From: an uncultured Pelagibacteraceae bacterium
Lineage (GTDB): Bacteria; Pseudomonadota; Alphaproteobacteria; Pelagibacterales; Pelagibacteraceae
NCBI GenBank assembly: GCA_902524595.1
Contig: CABZDS010000003.1
Span: 1 to 64,000 of the forward strand
Direction of reading: 5' to 3'
Length of the DNA stretch: 64,000 nucleotides
The position numbers and the translations under genes were made by a program. Within the stretch, counting starts at the first letter, position 1. Each line of letters starts with the position of its first letter. A model generated the notes under the pieces. The model did no database searches and was not told the DNA's origin. It worked only from the letters and a program-made list of their open reading frames with translations. This document shows positions 1-8,781 of the stretch, one piece after another.

Positions 1-155
1 CTAATGCCAATTTTGTGGCAAAGGAAAGATTATATAAAAATATTTTTTTATTCTCTTGTAATATCAATATTTGTATTTGTTTTTTTACATTAGTTCTACA
101 ACTAAAATTTCCACAAGGAATTCTTGAGGAATTTATTATAAGGAATTTCTACTAA
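1..155 (+). CDS. TctB-like small transporter subunit, 3' end (partial)
   Basis: An open frame runs in from the window edge and stops with TAA at 153-155, overlapping the TctA start by one base (TAATG). The last ~20 residues (LKFPQGILEEF region) resemble the end of TctB small membrane subunits, and tctB-tctA order is typical of tripartite tricarboxylate transporters. The expected final membrane helix is not convincing in this frame: residues upstream are cysteine/asparagine-rich, whereas another frame reads more hydrophobic until a stop at 93. A frameshift or sequencing error around positions 60-95 is therefore possible. The call rests mainly on gene order. Confidence 0.45.
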   Translation, partial: NANFVAKERLYKNIFLFSCNINICICFFTLVLQLKFPQGILEEFIIRNFY

Positions 156-1627
156 TGGATTTTTTGTCTAATATTTCACTAATTTTAAATTATACGACAT
201 TTGGTCTAATTTTAGGATCTACAATAGTAGGAGTTTTGATAGGGGCACTACCAGGACTTAGTTCGGGTATGGCAATTGCATTATTATTACCTTTTACAAT
301 TTACTTAGAACCTAGCCAAGCAATTGCTGCAATGGCAGCTTTATATTGCGGAGGTACTTTTGGTGGTTCAATAACTGCAATATTGATCAATGCTCCAGGA
401 GCGCCACCAGCTGCTGCTACTGCATTTGATGGTTTTCCAATGGCACAAAAAGGTGAAGCTGGAAGAGCTTTAGGAATGGCAGCTGTATCCAGCGTGGTTG
501 GAGGAATATTATCTCTTGTTGTCTTAATTATTTTCGCACCAACTTTGGCCAGAATTGCATATAAATTTGGTCCACCGGAGTATTTTGCACTAGCAATTTT
601 TGGATTATCCATGCTTGCATCAATCAGTTCAAAATCCCCTGTAAAAAATTTAATTGGAGGCTTAATTGGTTTATTTGTTGCAACAATAGGAGTTCATTTA
701 ACAACTGGTGTATCAAGATTTACATTTGGAGTAGCAGAATTATTTGAAGGAATAAGTTTTGTTCCAGTCTTAATAGGTTTATTTGCAATGTCTGAGATTT
801 TGGTTCAAGCATCTAAAAGTGAATTATTATTAGAGAGAATAAAATTTTCAGCAATTAAGCTTCCCTCAATTTTAGAATTTAAAAACTGCGCAAAAACAAT
901 TCTAAGATCTTCAGGTATTGGAACATTTATTGGTATTCTTCCTGCTGAGGGAGGAACGGTAAGTGCAATGATTGGATATAATGAAGCTAGAAGATGGTCT
1001 AAAAATAAAGACAATTTTGGTAAAGGTGAAATAGAAGGTGTTGCGGCACCTGAGTCTGCAAATAATGCAGCAACTGGTGGAGCTATGATACCAACTCTAG
1101 CTTTAGGCATTCCAGGCTCAGCAACAACTGCAGTGATTTTAGGTGGTTTTCAAATTCATGGTTTAAGAGCTGGCCCTTATCTTTTTGAACAGCAACCTGA
1201 TCTTTTGTACACAATTTTTTATGGAATGTTATTGGCTAACTTTATATTTTTAATTTTTGGTCTACTCGGAGCAAAAATATTTTCTAGAATATCATTAATA
1301 CCAAGAGGCTATTTATGGCCTTCAGTTTTTGTATTTTGCTTGGTTGGATCTTATGGTTTATCCCAATCGATGGTTGATGTTTATATTATGTTAATTTCAG
1401 GTGTAGCTGGCTTCTTTTTAAGAAGATATGGTTTTTCTCCTGCACCAATTATAATGGGAATTGTACTTGGAGAATTAGTTGAAAATTCACTAGCTCAGTC
1501 AATAATAATTTTTGATCAAAATATATTTATGTTTTTCACAAGACCAATAGTACTAGTATTTTTTGCATTAACTTTTTTAAGTTTATTTTACAGACCAATT
1601 AAAAATCTAATAATGAAAGGAAAATAA
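155..1627 (+). CDS. tctA: TctA-family tripartite tricarboxylate transporter, large permease subunit
   Basis: A 490-residue polytopic inner-membrane protein, the usual TctA size. The N-terminal half has the glycine/proline-rich family signature (GALPGLSSGMAIALLLPFT near residue 30, GGTFGGSITAILINAPGAP near 66-84) and a second repeat-like copy near residues 310-345 (ATGGAMIPTLALGIPGSATT). TctA with TctB forms the secondary carrier that takes a carboxylate from a periplasmic TctC binding protein; no TctC gene is visible here. It overlaps both neighbours by one base (TAATG), so it is translationally coupled to the preceding TctB-like frame and to the MmgE/PrpD-like gene. That coupling hints that the imported substrate is a tricarboxylate handled by a PrpD-fold enzyme. 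The substrate is not determinable from sequence. Confidence 0.93.
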   Translation: MDFLSNISLILNYTTFGLILGSTIVGVLIGALPGLSSGMAIALLLPFTIYLEPSQAIAAMAALYCGGTFGGSITAILINAPGAPPAAATAFDGFPMAQKGEAGRALGMAAVSSVVGGILSLVVLIIFAPTLARIAYKFGPPEYFALAIFGLSMLASISSKSPVKNLIGGLIGLFVATIGVHLTTGVSRFTFGVAELFEGISFVPVLIGLFAMSEILVQASKSELLLERIKFSAIKLPSILEFKNCAKTILRSSGIGTFIGILPAEGGTVSAMIGYNEARRWSKNKDNFGKGEIEGVAAPESANNAATGGAMIPTLALGIPGSATTAVILGGFQIHGLRAGPYLFEQQPDLLYTIFYGMLLANFIFLIFGLLGAKIFSRISLIPRGYLWPSVFVFCLVGSYGLSQSMVDVYIMLISGVAGFFLRRYGFSPAPIIMGIVLGELVENSLAQSIIIFDQNIFMFFTRPIVLVFFALTFLSLFYRPIKNLIMKGK

Positions 1628-3051
1628 TGACCAAATCGTTTACACCAAATATTAAATCTAAGAGAGGGAAGGACTTAACAAAATATGTTGCAAACTTTGT
1701 ATACAAAACAAAATTTAAAAGTATTCCAAAAGAGGTAGTTGAATTGGCAAAAAAACATATTTTAGATGGTTTCGGTCTGGCATTATCAGGTTCGGTTGCA
1801 AGAACGGGCAACTACTTATTTGCACATATAAAAAAAAGTTCAGCTAAAGGAAAAGCAACTGTTATAGGATCTAAAATGAAAGTACCTACTAACTTTGCAG
1901 CATTAGCAAATGGTGTTGGAATACATTCTGATGATTATGATGATACACAATTAGCAGTAGCAAAAGATAGAGTTTATGGTCTTTTAACACATCCGACAGC
2001 TCCTTGTTTGCCTAGTGCTTTTGCTGAAGGAGAGGTTAATAAAATAAATGGAAAAGACTTTTTAAATTCATATTTGATAGGTGTTGATGTTGAATGCAAA
2101 ATCTCAGAAGCTATGTCTCCACGTCATTATCAACATGGATTTCATTCAACAGCTACTTGTGGAACATTTGCGTCAGCTTCTGCAGCAGCTAAAATAAGAA
2201 AATATGATTTAAATAAAATTGTAAAATCTTTAGGTATTGCTGCATCACTTAGCGCAGGTCTAAGAGAAAACTTTGGAACAATGACTAAACCTCTGCATGC
2301 AGGTAGAGCTGCAGAAAGTGGTGTTATAGCTTGCGATCTAGTAAGATATGGATGGTCATCTACTGATAAAATTTTAGAATCTCCAAGAGGTTTTTTTCAG
2401 GCACATGGAGGAGGCTATAATATTAATTCTTTGAAAGGTAAACTTGGAAGACCATGGACTTTTAAATCACCTGGAATTTCCATTAAACCACATCCTTGTG
2501 GATCTTTAACACATCCTGGGATGACTAAAATGCTAGAGTTAATAAAAAAATTCGATATTAAACCCGAGCAAGTCTTAAAGATCGATGTAGGCACAAATCA
2601 TAATATGCAAAACGCTTTAATACATCATAGACCAAAAAATGAATTTCAAGCAAAGTTCAGTATGGAGTATTCAATGGCAATATTGTTAATGGATAGAAGA
2701 GCTTACATACCAGAATACCAAGATAAGAGAATTAACAAACCAGATGTACAAGCAATGTTAAAAAAAGTTAATTTCTATAAAAATAAAATAGCTGAAGCTG
2801 CTGGTTACGATAAGATGACAACTATTATAGATATCTATTTAAAAAATGGAAAAAGAATTTCTGGCAGAGGTGATTTTGGTAAAGGAAGTCCTGCAATTCC
2901 GATGACATATGATGAAGTAGCTGATAAATTTTTAGGATGTACAGAATTTGCTAAGTGGCCATCTATAAAGTCGAAAAAAATCATTGATACAGTCAGAAAT
3001 TTAGAAAAAGTTAAAGATATTAGAATTTTAGGAAGATTATTATCTAAGTAA
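1627..3051 (+). CDS. MmgE/PrpD-family protein (2-methylcitrate dehydratase-like / isomerase fold)
   Basis: A 474-residue protein of the MmgE/PrpD fold. It shows the family's acidic substrate-pocket segment HSDDYDDT (residues 100-107) and a KPHPCG motif near residue 288, matching the conserved Lys/Cys loop of the superfamily. Members include 2-methylcitrate dehydratase, cis-aconitate decarboxylase and other dehydratases or isomerases acting on tricarboxylates. It differs clearly from the second PrpD homologue of this window (5865-7367), so it is probably not a redundant copy. It starts one base inside the TctA stop codon (TAATG), which ties it to tricarboxylate uptake. It ends four bases before the convergent Pcs-like gene. 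The exact substrate is unknown. Confidence 0.85.
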   Translation: MTKSFTPNIKSKRGKDLTKYVANFVYKTKFKSIPKEVVELAKKHILDGFGLALSGSVARTGNYLFAHIKKSSAKGKATVIGSKMKVPTNFAALANGVGIHSDDYDDTQLAVAKDRVYGLLTHPTAPCLPSAFAEGEVNKINGKDFLNSYLIGVDVECKISEAMSPRHYQHGFHSTATCGTFASASAAAKIRKYDLNKIVKSLGIAASLSAGLRENFGTMTKPLHAGRAAESGVIACDLVRYGWSSTDKILESPRGFFQAHGGGYNINSLKGKLGRPWTFKSPGISIKPHPCGSLTHPGMTKMLELIKKFDIKPEQVLKIDVGTNHNMQNALIHHRPKNEFQAKFSMEYSMAILLMDRRAYIPEYQDKRINKPDVQAMLKKVNFYKNKIAEAAGYDKMTTIIDIYLKNGKRISGRGDFGKGSPAIPMTYDEVADKFLGCTEFAKWPSIKSKKIIDTVRNLEKVKDIRILGRLLSK

Positions 3052-3055
3052 TGAT

Positions 3056-3826
3056 TTAAAATTGTAGTTTTTTCAATTTTATTGAAGTGCTTTTAAATAT
3101 ATCAATTAATAACTCGTAAATTGTTAAGAATATAAAATAGAAATTTGATATGACCCAAATAGTTATGAATAAATAATCATATAAATTATCTAATTTAAAA
3201 AAGGAAGTTATAAGTAATTTAAGAGTTGAAATAAACCATAAAGCCATAAAAATTGTAGATTGAATTTTATATTTTTTAACACGAAGAGGGTGAACATATT
3301 TTAAAGGTATAAATTTAAGTATAATACAAAATAAAATCAAAAATAAGTTTGCTATAGAGTTAAAATCAAAAAAATAAATATAAAGTAAGAGAATATTCCA
3401 AATGCAAGGAAAACCTTTGTAAAAATTATCCGAACTCATTAAATTGTTATTAGAATAAGAAATTGCAGATATAACAAGAATGATTAAAGGTATAACTATT
3501 TCAAAATACATAGGAACAATATCGAACCAATATATCATTATTGATGGGATTATTATGTAATTGAAAAAATCAATAACACTATCAAGCATTTTACCATCAA
3601 TATTTTTAACATTCTTTGCAACTTCAAATTTCCTTGCAAGTGATCCATCAACTGCATCAATAATTAATGCCACTCCTAGCCAAAGAAATGCACCTGCTTG
3701 ATTATTTTCAAAAACATTTATTAGTGATAAAAAACCAGCCACTAAACCTGAACACGTCAATAAATGAATACACCATGAGATATATACTTTTAAGTTAAGT
3801 TTATTAATCTTATTAAAATTAGACAT
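3056..3826 (-). CDS. pcs: CDP-alcohol phosphatidyltransferase, phosphatidylcholine synthase-like
   Basis: An integral membrane protein of 256 residues from an ATG at 3826; a TTG five codons upstream (3841) is the other possible start. It carries the CDP-alcohol phosphotransferase signature with the wide spacing seen in Pcs enzymes: DG-x2-AR, then 12 residues, then G-x3-D-x3-D, in the segment starting DAVDGSLARKFEV. Ordinary PgsA/PssA enzymes have 8 residues in that gap. Pcs condenses CDP-diacylglycerol with choline to phosphatidylcholine in the inner membrane. About seven or eight hydrophobic segments are visible. It lies just downstream of prpC on the same strand and is probably cotranscribed with the methylcitrate operon, although no metabolic link is obvious. 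Confidence 0.8.
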   Translation of the reverse strand: MSNFNKINKLNLKVYISWCIHLLTCSGLVAGFLSLINVFENNQAGAFLWLGVALIIDAVDGSLARKFEVAKNVKNIDGKMLDSVIDFFNYIIIPSIMIYWFDIVPMYFEIVIPLIILVISAISYSNNNLMSSDNFYKGFPCIWNILLLYIYFFDFNSIANLFLILFCIILKFIPLKYVHPLRVKKYKIQSTIFMALWFISTLKLLITSFFKLDNLYDYLFITIWVISNFYFIFLTIYELLIDIFKSTSIKLKKLQF

Positions 3827-3844
3827 TATCTTTAAAACCAAGAC

Positions 3845-4969
3845 TTATCTTTGATTTAAAAGCATAACTTGCCTATGCTTGTTACCTTTGTACTTAGCTA
3901 AAGGTCTTATCAGCTTATTTGATGCATGTTGCTCCATTATGTGAGCTGACCAACCTGTAATTCTTGAAATAACAAATATTGGAGTAAAGAAGTCGGTATC
4001 AAAACCCATTAAGTGATAGGTCGGACCAGTAGGATAGTCAACATTTGGGTATATATTCTTTTTGTCTATCATTTCTTTTTCAACAATTTCATAAATTTTC
4101 AAAAATTTTTTGTCTTTCTTAATCTTACACACTTTTTCAAAATAACTTTTCATTGTCGGTACTCGAGAATCCCCACTTTTGTAAACTCTATGTCCAAATC
4201 CCATAACTACTTCTTTATTCTTAAGTGCGTTTTTAATCCATTTGAGAGCCTTTTCAGGTTTTTTTATTTTATTCATCATATGCATAACCTCTTCATTTGC
4301 TCCACCGTGTAGTGGTCCTTTTAAACTTGCTATAGCTCCTGTTATTGCACCATGAATATCAGATAAACTACTTGTTATTGTTCTAGCAGTAAAAGTCGAT
4401 ACATTAAAACTGTGTTCTGCATATAAAATTAAAGATACATCAAAGGCTTTTACGATTTCTTTTTGTGGGACTTTTCCAAAACACATATAGAAAAAGTTTT
4501 CTGCAAAAGTTAGTTCTTTTTTTGGTTTAATAATCTTTTTACCTTTTCGAATTCTATAAAATGCTGCTAATGCAGTTGGTGTTTTGGCTAAAATTCTTAA
4601 AGCTTTTCTTGTATTTGCTTCCTGAGAATTATCTGTAGTTTCTTTATCTTCTAATCCCATCACACTAACAGCTGTTCTAGCAACATCCATAGGATGAGAC
4701 TTTTTAGGCATGTGTTTAATTATTTCGTAAAGATTTTTCGATAAATCTCTATGTCCTCGTTCAATTTTTTCAAATTGTCTTAGTTCAATACTATTTGGTA
4801 AATCACCTTTTAAAATAAGATATGCAGCTTCTTCAAATCTACAAAATTCACACAGATCTTGAACAGCATAACCCCTATAAGTTAACGAGTTAATTTCAGG
4901 CATAACTTTAGAAACTTCTGTTTCATCAACAACAATTCCTAATAAACCTTTTTTTACTTCTTCACCCAT
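3845..4969 (-). CDS. prpC: 2-methylcitrate synthase / citrate synthase-family enzyme
   Basis: A 374-residue citrate-synthase-fold protein, the short length typical of 2-methylcitrate synthases rather than the ~430-residue TCA enzyme. The catalytic motifs are present: LKGPLHGGANEEVM (first catalytic His), GFGHRVYK (second His and substrate Arg) and the NVDYPTGP segment with the following Asp-containing helix. PrpC condenses propionyl-CoA with oxaloacetate to 2-methylcitrate. The ATG overlaps the prpB stop by one base (TAATG), so it is the third gene of a prpD-prpB-prpC operon. The operon context, more than the sequence alone, supports methylcitrate over citrate synthase. Confidence 0.9.
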   Translation of the reverse strand: MGEEVKKGLLGIVVDETEVSKVMPEINSLTYRGYAVQDLCEFCRFEEAAYLILKGDLPNSIELRQFEKIERGHRDLSKNLYEIIKHMPKKSHPMDVARTAVSVMGLEDKETTDNSQEANTRKALRILAKTPTALAAFYRIRKGKKIIKPKKELTFAENFFYMCFGKVPQKEIVKAFDVSLILYAEHSFNVSTFTARTITSSLSDIHGAITGAIASLKGPLHGGANEEVMHMMNKIKKPEKALKWIKNALKNKEVVMGFGHRVYKSGDSRVPTMKSYFEKVCKIKKDKKFLKIYEIVEKEMIDKKNIYPNVDYPTGPTYHLMGFDTDFFTPIFVISRITGWSAHIMEQHASNKLIRPLAKYKGNKHRQVMLLNQR

Positions 4970-5865
4970 TATTCATGTCCCTCTGTACTAAAATTATATA
5001 TCTTTTCGTCTAAAGAGTTATATTTTTCATACTCTACTAGATCATATAATCTCTTTCTGGTTTGCATCTTATCTATAATATTATTTTGATGTCCATCCAC
5101 AAAAATGGCACGTAGACCATCCTCAACACTTTTCATCGCTAATCTTTGTGTAGTAACTGGATAAATAACAATATTATAACCAAGCTCTTCCAATTGTTTA
5201 AAATCTAGCAACTTGGATTTTCCAAACTCAGTCATATTAGCTAAAAGATAACAATTTAATGATTTTCTAACTTTTTCAAACTCAGCTTCATCTTTTAATG
5301 CTTCTGGAAAAATAATTTCTGCACCAGCATCAATATAAGATTTGCAACGATCGATCATTTTATCAATACCTTCTTCGCTTTTAGCATCAGAACGTGCAAT
5401 GATTTTAAATTGTTTGTCTGACCTTGCTTCTACACATTCTTTAATTTTTTTTGTCATATCCTCTTTTGATATCAATTCTTTATTGTCTAGATGACCACAT
5501 CTTTTTTGTTCAATCTGATCTTCTAAATGAATTGCTGAAATACCAAAATTTTCAAATGTTTGAACAGTAGCTTTACAAGATTTAAAACCTGTATCGACAT
5601 CTACAATGGTTGGAAGATTAGTTACACGTGCGATTTGTTTTGATCTGTTACTGACATCATTAAGAGTTGTTAATCCTATATCAGGATAACCCAAATCATT
5701 AGACATAACACCTCCAGATACATAGACTCCATCATATCCAATTTCTTCAATTACTTTTGCTGTTAATGGATTATACGCACCAGGTATTCTTAAAATTTTA
5801 TTAGATTTAAGTTTATTATCCAAATCAATTCTTTTCTCTTCAGGTTTTTTTTCAACAAAGTGCAC
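4969..5865 (-). CDS. prpB: 2-methylisocitrate lyase
   Basis: A 298-residue member of the isocitrate lyase/PEP mutase superfamily. The catalytic loop KRCGH is at residues 121-125, preceded by the metal-binding DVDTGF (89-94) and HLED (113-116) segments. PrpB cleaves 2-methylisocitrate to pyruvate and succinate, the last step of the methylcitrate cycle. Translation appears to start at a GTG (5865) that overlaps the prpD stop (TAGTG), so it is coupled to prpD; no upstream ATG is available in frame. It is shorter than true isocitrate lyases (>400 residues), and the PrpC/PrpD neighbours argue for the methylcitrate role. Confidence 0.92.
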   Translation of the reverse strand: MHFVEKKPEEKRIDLDNKLKSNKILRIPGAYNPLTAKVIEEIGYDGVYVSGGVMSNDLGYPDIGLTTLNDVSNRSKQIARVTNLPTIVDVDTGFKSCKATVQTFENFGISAIHLEDQIEQKRCGHLDNKELISKEDMTKKIKECVEARSDKQFKIIARSDAKSEEGIDKMIDRCKSYIDAGAEIIFPEALKDEAEFEKVRKSLNCYLLANMTEFGKSKLLDFKQLEELGYNIVIYPVTTQRLAMKSVEDGLRAIFVDGHQNNIIDKMQTRKRLYDLVEYEKYNSLDEKIYNFSTEGHE

Positions 5866-7367
5866 TAAAATATTCCTTTTTTATTATTTGATTTTAAATA
5901 CCTTTTACTTACTTCAATATTTAATTTTGTTAATTGATTATTTTTTAATTTTTTTAAATTTTGAACATCTTTTAAAAATCTGTCACTTTCTTTTTTAGAA
6001 ATAATATTTTCTGTTAAAATCTTAAATTTATTTATATAATGTATTCTTTCAAAAGGTCTTTTGCCATAAGGATGAGCATCTGCTCTTTCTAGTTCTTCAA
6101 TTACTTTTTTTCCATTTTTTAATGTTACTACAACTTTTGCTCCAAAAGATTTCTTTTTTGGATCAGGATCGTGATATTTTTTCGTCCATTTCTTATCCTC
6201 ATGAGTTTTAATGGACTTCCATATTTTAATTGTGCTTTTTTTCTTAGCTCTCTTTTTAGTATAAGACTTTACATGATGCCAATCTGCATCTTCTAAAGCT
6301 ACTGCAAAAATATACATTATTGAGTGATCTAGAGTTTCTCTACTTGCGTTCGGATCCATTTTTTGTGGATCATTAGCTCCAGTTCCTATTACGTAATGAG
6401 TATGATGGCTTGTATATATATCTATTTTTTTAATTGTATTTAAATTATCAATTTTTTTATTAAGAACTTTTGCAATATCAATTAATGCTTGAGCTTGATA
6501 TTCTGCAGAATATTCTTTTGTATATGTTTCGAGAATGGCTTTCTTTTCTTCGTTTTTTTTGGGCAAAGAAACAAAATATTTAGCATTTTTTCCGTCTAAT
6601 ATTCTTGCTATTACACTATCTTCACCCTCGTAAATAGGACTTGGAGCTCCTTCACCTCGCATCGTTCTATCAACTGCTTCAATTGCTAATTTTCCTGCAT
6701 GAGCTGGAGCATACGCTTTCCAACTTGAAATCTCACCTTTTCTTGATTGTCTTGTTGAAACACTTACATGTAATGCTTGTTGAACAGCTTGATATATAGT
6801 TTCTGTTTTTAATTTTAACATTGATCCAATGCCAGCGGCAACACTTGGTCCTAAGTGAGCAATATGATCGACTTTATGTTTATGAAGACAAATAGATTTT
6901 ACAAGATTAACTTGAACTTCATAAGCAGTTATAATTCCTCTTAATAAATCATTTCCGTTTTTTTTTAATTGTTGTGCAACTGCTAATAGAGCAGGAATGT
7001 TATCACCAGGATGGCTGTAATCAGCCGCTAGAAATGTATCATGAAAATCTAATTCTCTGACAGCAGTTCCATTTGCCCACGCAACCCATTCGCAATCAAA
7101 TTTAAGTTTTGAGTTTATGCCAAAAAGATTAGCTCCATTTTTTCTAACATGTTTTTTTGCCATTTCTCTTGCAGATATTACAGGTCTTCTATTTAAGGAA
7201 GCTACAGCAACAGAAGCGTTATCAATAATTCTATTAATTACCATTTCTATTGAATTTTTATTTAATTTAGCACTATCACTTGCTATCTCTGCTATTTTCC
7301 AAGCAAGTTGCTTCTTTTTTGGTAAATTTTTTTTTGATGGGTAAACTTTTACAATATGTTTAATCAT
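5865..7367 (-). CDS. prpD: 2-methylcitrate dehydratase
   Basis: A 500-residue MmgE/PrpD-family enzyme. It has the family segment [16 protein letters not shown] near residues 95-110 and a long lysine-rich C-terminal half typical of PrpD. PrpD dehydrates 2-methylcitrate to 2-methyl-cis-aconitate. It is the first gene of the reverse-strand prpD-prpB-prpC run, with coupled junctions to prpB. Together these let the cell burn propionyl-CoA to pyruvate and succinate without B12, a plausible route for propionate units from DMSP-acrylate or odd-chain/branched substrates in a marine oligotroph (inference). A second PrpD homologue lies 2.8 kb away beside the TctA transporter. Confidence 0.9.
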   Translation of the reverse strand: MIKHIVKVYPSKKNLPKKKQLAWKIAEIASDSAKLNKNSIEMVINRIIDNASVAVASLNRRPVISAREMAKKHVRKNGANLFGINSKLKFDCEWVAWANGTAVRELDFHDTFLAADYSHPGDNIPALLAVAQQLKKNGNDLLRGIITAYEVQVNLVKSICLHKHKVDHIAHLGPSVAAGIGSMLKLKTETIYQAVQQALHVSVSTRQSRKGEISSWKAYAPAHAGKLAIEAVDRTMRGEGAPSPIYEGEDSVIARILDGKNAKYFVSLPKKNEEKKAILETYTKEYSAEYQAQALIDIAKVLNKKIDNLNTIKKIDIYTSHHTHYVIGTGANDPQKMDPNASRETLDHSIMYIFAVALEDADWHHVKSYTKKRAKKKSTIKIWKSIKTHEDKKWTKKYHDPDPKKKSFGAKVVVTLKNGKKVIEELERADAHPYGKRPFERIHYINKFKILTENIISKKESDRFLKDVQNLKKLKNNQLTKLNIEVSKRYLKSNNKKGIF

Positions 7368-7387
7368 TGAGAAAATTTAATACTCCC

Positions 7388-7404
7388 TGATTAAGATTTA
7401 ATCA
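7388..7404. promoter_or_regulatory. Perfect inverted repeat upstream of prpD
   Basis: TGATTAA-GAT-TTAATCA is a perfect 7-bp inverted repeat with a 3-nt spacer, inside the 40-bp gap between gph and prpD (both reverse strand), about 20 bp upstream of the prpD ATG. It could be an operator for the prp operon or a weak, GC-poor terminator of gph. The sequence alone does not separate these, and such AT-only palindromes occur by chance in this base composition. Confidence 0.3.
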
Positions 7405-7407
7405 ATA

Positions 7408-8097
7408 CTAATTAATAAGGTATTTATTAATTATTTGATCAATACCATTAAAATCTTTTATCAAATGATTATGATATATCTCATTTATAGTTTTATCAGT
7501 ATATCCATCCTCAACTAATATAAATGGTAATCCAGCAGCTTTTGCAGATTCAGAGTCAGTTTCGCTATCTCCAATCATTATTGATTTTTTTAATTCACCT
7601 TGAATAATTTCAATTACATTTGTCAAGTGTCTTGGATCTGGCTTACAATAGTCAAAAGTATTATATCCAGCAACGTATTCAAAATAATCGTATACATTTA
7701 TTTGTTTTAAAAGATCTACAGCCAAATGTTCAGTTTTATTAGTGCAAACAGCCATCGAAATATTATTTTTTTTACACCACTGAAGAAAATCTAGAACTCC
7801 AGGAAGTAATTTGCTTTCAACTGCAATATTGTTTCCATAATAATCTATAAATTCATCAACCATTTTAGATTTTATTTTTTCATCATCAATTTTTTTTAGT
7901 TCTTTTCTAGCTTGATTCCATAAAGATCTCCCAATCATAGAGGCCGCACCTTTACCAACTAAGTTTCTTATTTCATTGGTGGATTTACTTTCGTATCCAA
8001 ATTTTTTCATTACATGATTATGTGCATTCATTAGATCAGGAGCTGTATCAATTAAAGTCCCATCTAAATCAAAAAGAACTGTGAATTTTTGTGTCAT
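7408..8097 (-). CDS. gph: Phosphoglycolate phosphatase-like HAD hydrolase
   Basis: A 229-residue HAD-superfamily phosphatase. Motif I is FDLDGTLID with nucleophile D10 and acid D12; motif II is the CTNKT segment; motif III/IV is the KPDPRHL and MIGDSETDSESAKAAG region. The helical cap between motifs I and II (residues ~20-95) is the type found in Gph, which removes phosphate from 2-phosphoglycolate. Substrate assignment within HAD phosphatases is uncertain from sequence alone. It sits upstream of prpD on the same strand, with a 40-bp gap. Confidence 0.8.
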   Translation of the reverse strand: MTQKFTVLFDLDGTLIDTAPDLMNAHNHVMKKFGYESKSTNEIRNLVGKGAASMIGRSLWNQARKELKKIDDEKIKSKMVDEFIDYYGNNIAVESKLLPGVLDFLQWCKKNNISMAVCTNKTEHLAVDLLKQINVYDYFEYVAGYNTFDYCKPDPRHLTNVIEIIQGELKKSIMIGDSETDSESAKAAGLPFILVEDGYTDKTINEIYHNHLIKDFNGIDQIINKYLIN

Positions 8098-8166
8098 TTA
8101 AAAAGTATTAATAAGAAATAAATTGTGAATTAATTAAACTAATACACGGTTATATACAAGCATCTA

Positions 8167-8781
8167 ATGAATAGTCAAAATTTACAAAATAAACTTCGAG
8201 ATAAATTTTTAAAAAAAGGTGTCAAAATGAAGGGTCCTGAGACAGTTTTTTTTTCTGAAGATACTAAAATTGGAAAAAATGTAGAGATAGAACCTTATGT
8301 TGTATTTGCTAATAAAGTTCAGATAGGAAACAACGTCAAAATTTTATCTTTCTCTCATCTTGAGGGTGTTAAAATAGATAATGATGTGAGTGTTGGTCCA
8401 TACGCTCGTTTGAGACCTGGAACAAAAATTAAATCCGGATCAAAAATTGGAAATTTTGTTGAAGTAAAAAAAACCACAATAAACAAAAATTCTAAAGTTA
8501 ATCATTTGTCATATATTGGCGATGCTTTAGTAGGAAGAAATGTTAATATTGGAGCTGGAACAATAACTTGCAATTATGATGGAAGAAAAAAAAGTAAAAC
8601 AAATATTAAGGATAAAGTATTTGTAGGTTCAAATACATCTTTGGTAGCACCAGTTACTTTAAATGAAAAAAGTGTTATAGGAGCAGGCTCAGTAATTACA
8701 AAAAACGTGACCAAAGGGTCTCTAGCACTAACAAGACCAAAGCAACAAGAAAAAAAAATTACAAAAGGAGATAAAAAGTAA
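8167..8781 (+). CDS. glmU: GlmU C-terminal acetyltransferase domain as a stand-alone protein
   Basis: A 204-residue left-handed beta-helix protein matching only the C-terminal half of bifunctional GlmU. It begins in the linker-helix region ([20 protein letters not shown], residues 4-23), then shows hexapeptide repeats. The acetyltransferase motifs [26 protein letters not shown] (with the expected catalytic His) and [11 protein letters not shown] are all present. It should therefore acetylate glucosamine-1-phosphate, but the ~230-residue N-terminal uridylyltransferase domain is missing. There is no room for it upstream, because gph lies divergent 69 bp away. The UDP-transfer step must come from another gene. 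The stop overlaps the glmS ATG (TAATG), so the amino-sugar enzymes are coupled. Confidence 0.9.
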   Translation: MNSQNLQNKLRDKFLKKGVKMKGPETVFFSEDTKIGKNVEIEPYVVFANKVQIGNNVKILSFSHLEGVKIDNDVSVGPYARLRPGTKIKSGSKIGNFVEVKKTTINKNSKVNHLSYIGDALVGRNVNIGAGTITCNYDGRKKSKTNIKDKVFVGSNTSLVAPVTLNEKSVIGAGSVITKNVTKGSLALTRPKQQEKKITKGDKK

